This document shows, piece by piece, positions 45,285-48,321 of a stretch of 48,321 nt of DNA (the stretch's first letter is position 1; each line of letters begins with the position of its first letter). Source of the stretch: Selaginella moellendorffii (taxonomy: Eukaryota; Streptophyta; Lycopodiopsida; Selaginellales; Selaginellaceae). Made by a program: the position numbers and the translations under genes. A model generated the notes under the pieces. The model made no database searches and was not told the DNA's origin. It saw only the letters and a program-made list of their open reading frames with translations. The stretch covers positions 2,227,460 through 2,275,780 of the forward strand of contig NW_003314281.1 in assembly GCF_000143415.4 (NCBI RefSeq). The letters run 5' to 3'.

Positions 45285-46257
45285 AAAAAAGTACATCCTA
45301 GCCTTGCTGATAGCACAACATAGAGGAGCATATTTGCAAAATTGACATTTGAATCTAACAGTAATGGTATCACAGGTAGGATGATTGATTGTAAACCCTT
45401 GAAAAATATAGAACTTTTTCCGCGATCTTGATTGCATACTTCATCCATGCAATCTAAATGCTCACCACAATAAACTACAGACACCATACCTTCAAAATGT
45501 TGGAAGTGTGTGGTATTAATCTTGCATCAATTATGGACATTTTGCTTGGTTTCCATTCCCTTCTGTTTAAAACTTATGTTGTTAACAAGAAGTGGTAGCT
45601 CAAAAAAAATATTGCCGTTGTAAGAGGATGGAAGTTTGCTCATGAATCTATACAAAAACAAGCACTTGTCAACTGAGACATGCGAAAACTGGAAAGCATT
45701 GTTAATGGCTTTGAATATTGTTGAAGATGGAGCTAGTGAATTTGACATTGATACTAGCATGGCTTCTCCACTTAAACTAAAAGAAGAGGAGAGGATGACG
45801 ACTGACTCTTGCTTTACATTCACTTTTGCTAGAGTGCATCTTGGCACTTTGATTTGAGATCCAAAAACTCGAATCTCTTTCGATTTAGAATTTTACAAAT
45901 TTTATTACTGTTTACCCTCACCCACACCGGAAAGAAGAAACCTTGAGCATGCAACTATACCGGTGTCATTGTGAATCACAACCTCTAACAAAATAGAGTC
46001 AAGACGAAAATCAAAACGCCAACATAAAAAACTTTTGAAAACAATACTTTGAGAAAATAAAAGAGGTGGGTGATCTCGAAAATGTAAAAAAAACCTCTCC
46101 ATCCTTCATAATAGTTTTTGGAGTTCTCTCTCTCTTTATACTATTTGTAAAAATCTATAGTGAAATATAAATTGAAATTCAAGGAGAGCAATATGAAGAA
46201 TGTTAATAGCATACAAAATGAATTTAAATTCTATAACAAATTTAATATATGCAAGTG
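45285..46257. other. Unit 3 tail, uncharacterised
   Basis: Copy of 21261-22233. No known gene is seen. Confidence 0.35.
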
Positions 46258-46905
46258 TGATAGTTTTAATGTTACTATAATCTATTATAATGTCTGATGC
46301 ATGTTTGCACATAGATCCAAAGAAGGATTTTCAACACGTGAAGTTTGATAATTAATAATGATATCAGTAATGACATTTGAGTATAATGTGGCAATCCAAG
46401 AGGTCTGAACTAACTAATAGCACATGTGATGTGTCAAGTTTGTTAAATCTTAAGTGCTAGGTGATGATAAATTTTATCAAATCTTAAGTGCTAAGTAATG
46501 ATAATTCTTCAATGATAGATTCAATTCTTACTATGACTTGAGTTTTATCCATAATTGTGAATACTACTCAATGATATTTAATGCATTTAGGATCTAATAC
46601 AAAAAAAAAAAAATTTCTGGATGAAAATTCATTCATTCATGTATTAGTATAGTACAATATATTTCAATATGCCTTATTTATAATCTTTAAAGTTCTTGTA
46701 ATGATTTCAAAATATGTACAAAATATTGATGAAAATGCGTCCTTTCTAGATAATTTGGAAAAAATAATATCATATCTCTAATAACAGAAATGTTGATAGG
46801 TGCTAGTTATATCATCATTAAAATATACAAAATAAAGAACCATAATTCACATATAATAATAATTATAAGATAAAATAAGATTCAAGATATTATGATAGCT
46901 GAGAT
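46258..46905. other. Unit 4 AT-rich leader
   Basis: Copy of the unit 1 leader. The A-run near 46602 is longer than in the other units. Confidence 0.6.
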
Positions 46906-46977
46906 TTAGTTATTTGGAAATGAACAGCCAGGATGAGAAATTGGTTAGGGTTAGGGCAGCCATCAGCCTTGAGGCCC

Positions 46978-47011
46978 AGAGATTTAGGTTATTTGACATG
47001 AACAGCCATGA
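46978..47011 (+). other. Templated insertion in the 5' region of unit 4
   Basis: Where units 1 and 2 have about 28 bp (GGTTTTTTTAAGGC...), unit 4 has a near copy of sequence found about 80 bp upstream in the same unit: GAGATTTAGGTTATTTG followed by ACATGAACAGCCA. The sequence then resumes at GAGAGAGATCC. This looks like a templated insertion made during repair of a break. Confidence 0.7.
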
Positions 47012-47207
47012 GAGAGATCCAGAGATAGCGAGAGAGTGTGAGAGATGGAGCATGTGAGATTGCGAGAGATCGGGCACTTAAGAGTGCAAAAGATTGAGCA
47101 TGCTAGAGTGTGAGAGATTGAGAGATTGAGATCTCCAGTGCTGGTATCTTCCGAAACTTGAGAGACAGCCTCGTCCTCCTGGTGCCAAGGCCAAGGGCGC
47201 GCCGAGG

Positions 47208-48162
47208 ATGTTCCGGGTAAGCTTTTGTTCTCTCTTTTCCTTTGAAGTTTGTTTGTTTACTCGTTTCTTCTTTTCAGCTCTCCATCGCGCCCCGCCCTGG
47301 CAATCCAGCCATGGAGCTCTCTTCCATCCTTGAGCAATCTAGCAGCCGCGAATTTCTTGGGGAGCGATGCTGCGAGCTTGCGATCGGCCTCACTGGATGT
47401 GATCTCGATGCGTTTGAGCACCGGGATCATGAAAAGAGGGCCATACATCCAAGGGCCTTGTACTTCATATTCTCAAGAACTTCCGAAGAAAAAGGCTACT
47501 TTGGTTTCAATTGAGGAGACAGTGATGACAGGGGCTTCAAAAGAACCAGCTCAACAATACGCTGACCAGATGCTGCACTACGAGCTGGAAAATGACGTCG
47601 GAAAAGATGCTGTAGAAGTTAGAACCGAGTCTGCTTGTAAGGAATAGTACAGTGGCGATGACAGGAGTACTCCTCAAGTGCTGAATAGTCAAGTGGACGA
47701 TTGGACCAAAACAACTACAATCGTCGGTGAGAAGGAAGTTAACTCTTGAAACATTTAATCCAGGTGACCAGAACATTCGGGAGCCTGTTTCCTAAAGAAG
47801 AAAGAAGTCACGAAGGTTTGCCGCTTTAACATGCTTGCTTTCTTTCTCACTCGCATTACCGAAGGACTTTTAGACGACTATAAACAAGGTTAAAATTGAC
47901 TGGAGTGCTCTATGGAGTACGAAGTCAAGGCAAGTTCTGTTTGTAAGCCAGCATTTCTTCTATTTGGTCTTCTAAATTCTTCTATGCTTGCTGATTGCAG
48001 ATAGTTGAAATGAAAATGATGATGCTAAACATGAAATCTCAGTATCGGCAGCAGATGACAACTACCGGAAAAGGCCATATCAATCAATGTGAAACTTCTA
48101 CAGCTGCCAATGATGAAAGAGCTTTCCTCGGTTACAAGCAACCAAGCGAAACAAAACGTTGA
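47208..48162 (+). pseudogene. Unit 4 small multi-exon gene remnant
   Basis: Copy of 11141-12096 in the normal orientation. It lacks the 13-bp insertion, like unit 1. One base is lost near 47860 (ACCGAAGGACTT in place of ACCGGAGGAACTT), outside the proposed exons. Confidence 0.4.
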
Positions 48163-48202
48163 TTTTCTGAAGAAGCAGGATAAAGAAAACTTCGAGTAGG
48201 GA

Positions 48203-48321
48203 GCTCTTTTCTATAATATCTTTTTCTCATATTATATTGTTTAAAATAAAATTTTGGATATGTGAATATCGAGAGGGGAAGTTGCAATAAAAAATTGACT
48301 CCATCCTTCAATTGAAATAAA
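48203..48321 (+). mobile_element. Unit 4 left MULE-type arm, cut by window end
   Basis: Start of the copy of 12145-13170. The window ends before the transposase segment and before any CR gene of this unit. Confidence 0.5.

Larger units (their letters stand above)
10193..48321. repeat. Tandem array of a 12-kb unit, three full copies plus part of a fourth
   Basis: The same sequence restarts at 10193, 22234, 34285 and 46258, always at TGATAGTTTTAATG, giving unit lengths of 12041, 12051 and 11973 bp. All units are in the same orientation and nearly identical over their whole length. The fourth is cut by the window end, so the true copy number is unknown. Differences are scattered substitutions, a 13-bp indel near 12112 (inserted in units 2 and 3), and rearrangements in the 5' region of units 3 and 4. 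Unequal crossing-over, or replication of a larger element, could have produced it. Confidence 0.95.

Noticed and set aside
10193-48321. CRISPR array or bacterial mobile island as explanation for the repeats
   Set aside because: Units are 12 kb long with introns and plant-type transposons, and there are no short spaced direct repeats of CRISPR type.

Overview
The window looks like nuclear DNA of a land plant. The grounds are a decayed Ty3/gypsy retrotransposon, Mutator-like (MULE) transposase remnants, a TRIM-like element, short GT-AG introns throughout, and premature stops that are mostly TAG and TGA, as expected when methylated cytosines decay. The transposase motif and the Crinkler-type gene suggest a non-seed plant (bryophyte, lycophyte or fern), but this is a tentative inference.

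Layout. Positions 1-4010 hold a Ty3/gypsy internal region (1019-3025) between two long copies of one sequence in opposite orientation. The left copy carries a cluster of G-box/ABRE motifs. 4011-4954 has no gene, only a weak tRNA-like trace. 4955-7041 is a diverged copy of transposon-derived sequence that recurs in the array further right. 7157-9537 on the minus strand is a six-exon pseudogene with a ParB-like DGNHR motif, whose splice sites are mostly intact but whose frame has about ten stops. 9599-10080 is an 84-bp tandem repeat in which each unit can fold into a hairpin.

From 10193 to the window end runs a head-to-tail array of a 12-kb unit: 10193-22233, 22234-34284, 34285-46257 and a partial fourth from 46258. 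Each complete unit holds, in order, an AT-rich leader, a GA-rich 5' region, a small uncharacterised multi-exon gene remnant, a left MULE arm, a six-exon Crinkler/RHS-type (CR) gene, a transposon-derived block, a right MULE arm inverted to the left one, a 382-bp TRIM-like element and a tail.

The CR gene is the main content. Its six exons join in frame to 941 codons including the stop. The predicted 940-residue protein has a Walker A motif near residue 194, a Walker B-like DE near 345, a Gly-Gly-Asn-Pro-Arg motif near 456, a PD-(D/E)xK nuclease signature (Asp 740, Glu-Ser-Lys 762-764) and a basic tail of 11-residue repeats. The prediction is identical in all three complete units although the flanking DNA differs, so the copies are very young, homogenised or under constraint. 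The 5' region of the unit is rearranged differently in units 3 and 4, and shared variants between units conflict, which points to recombination within the array.
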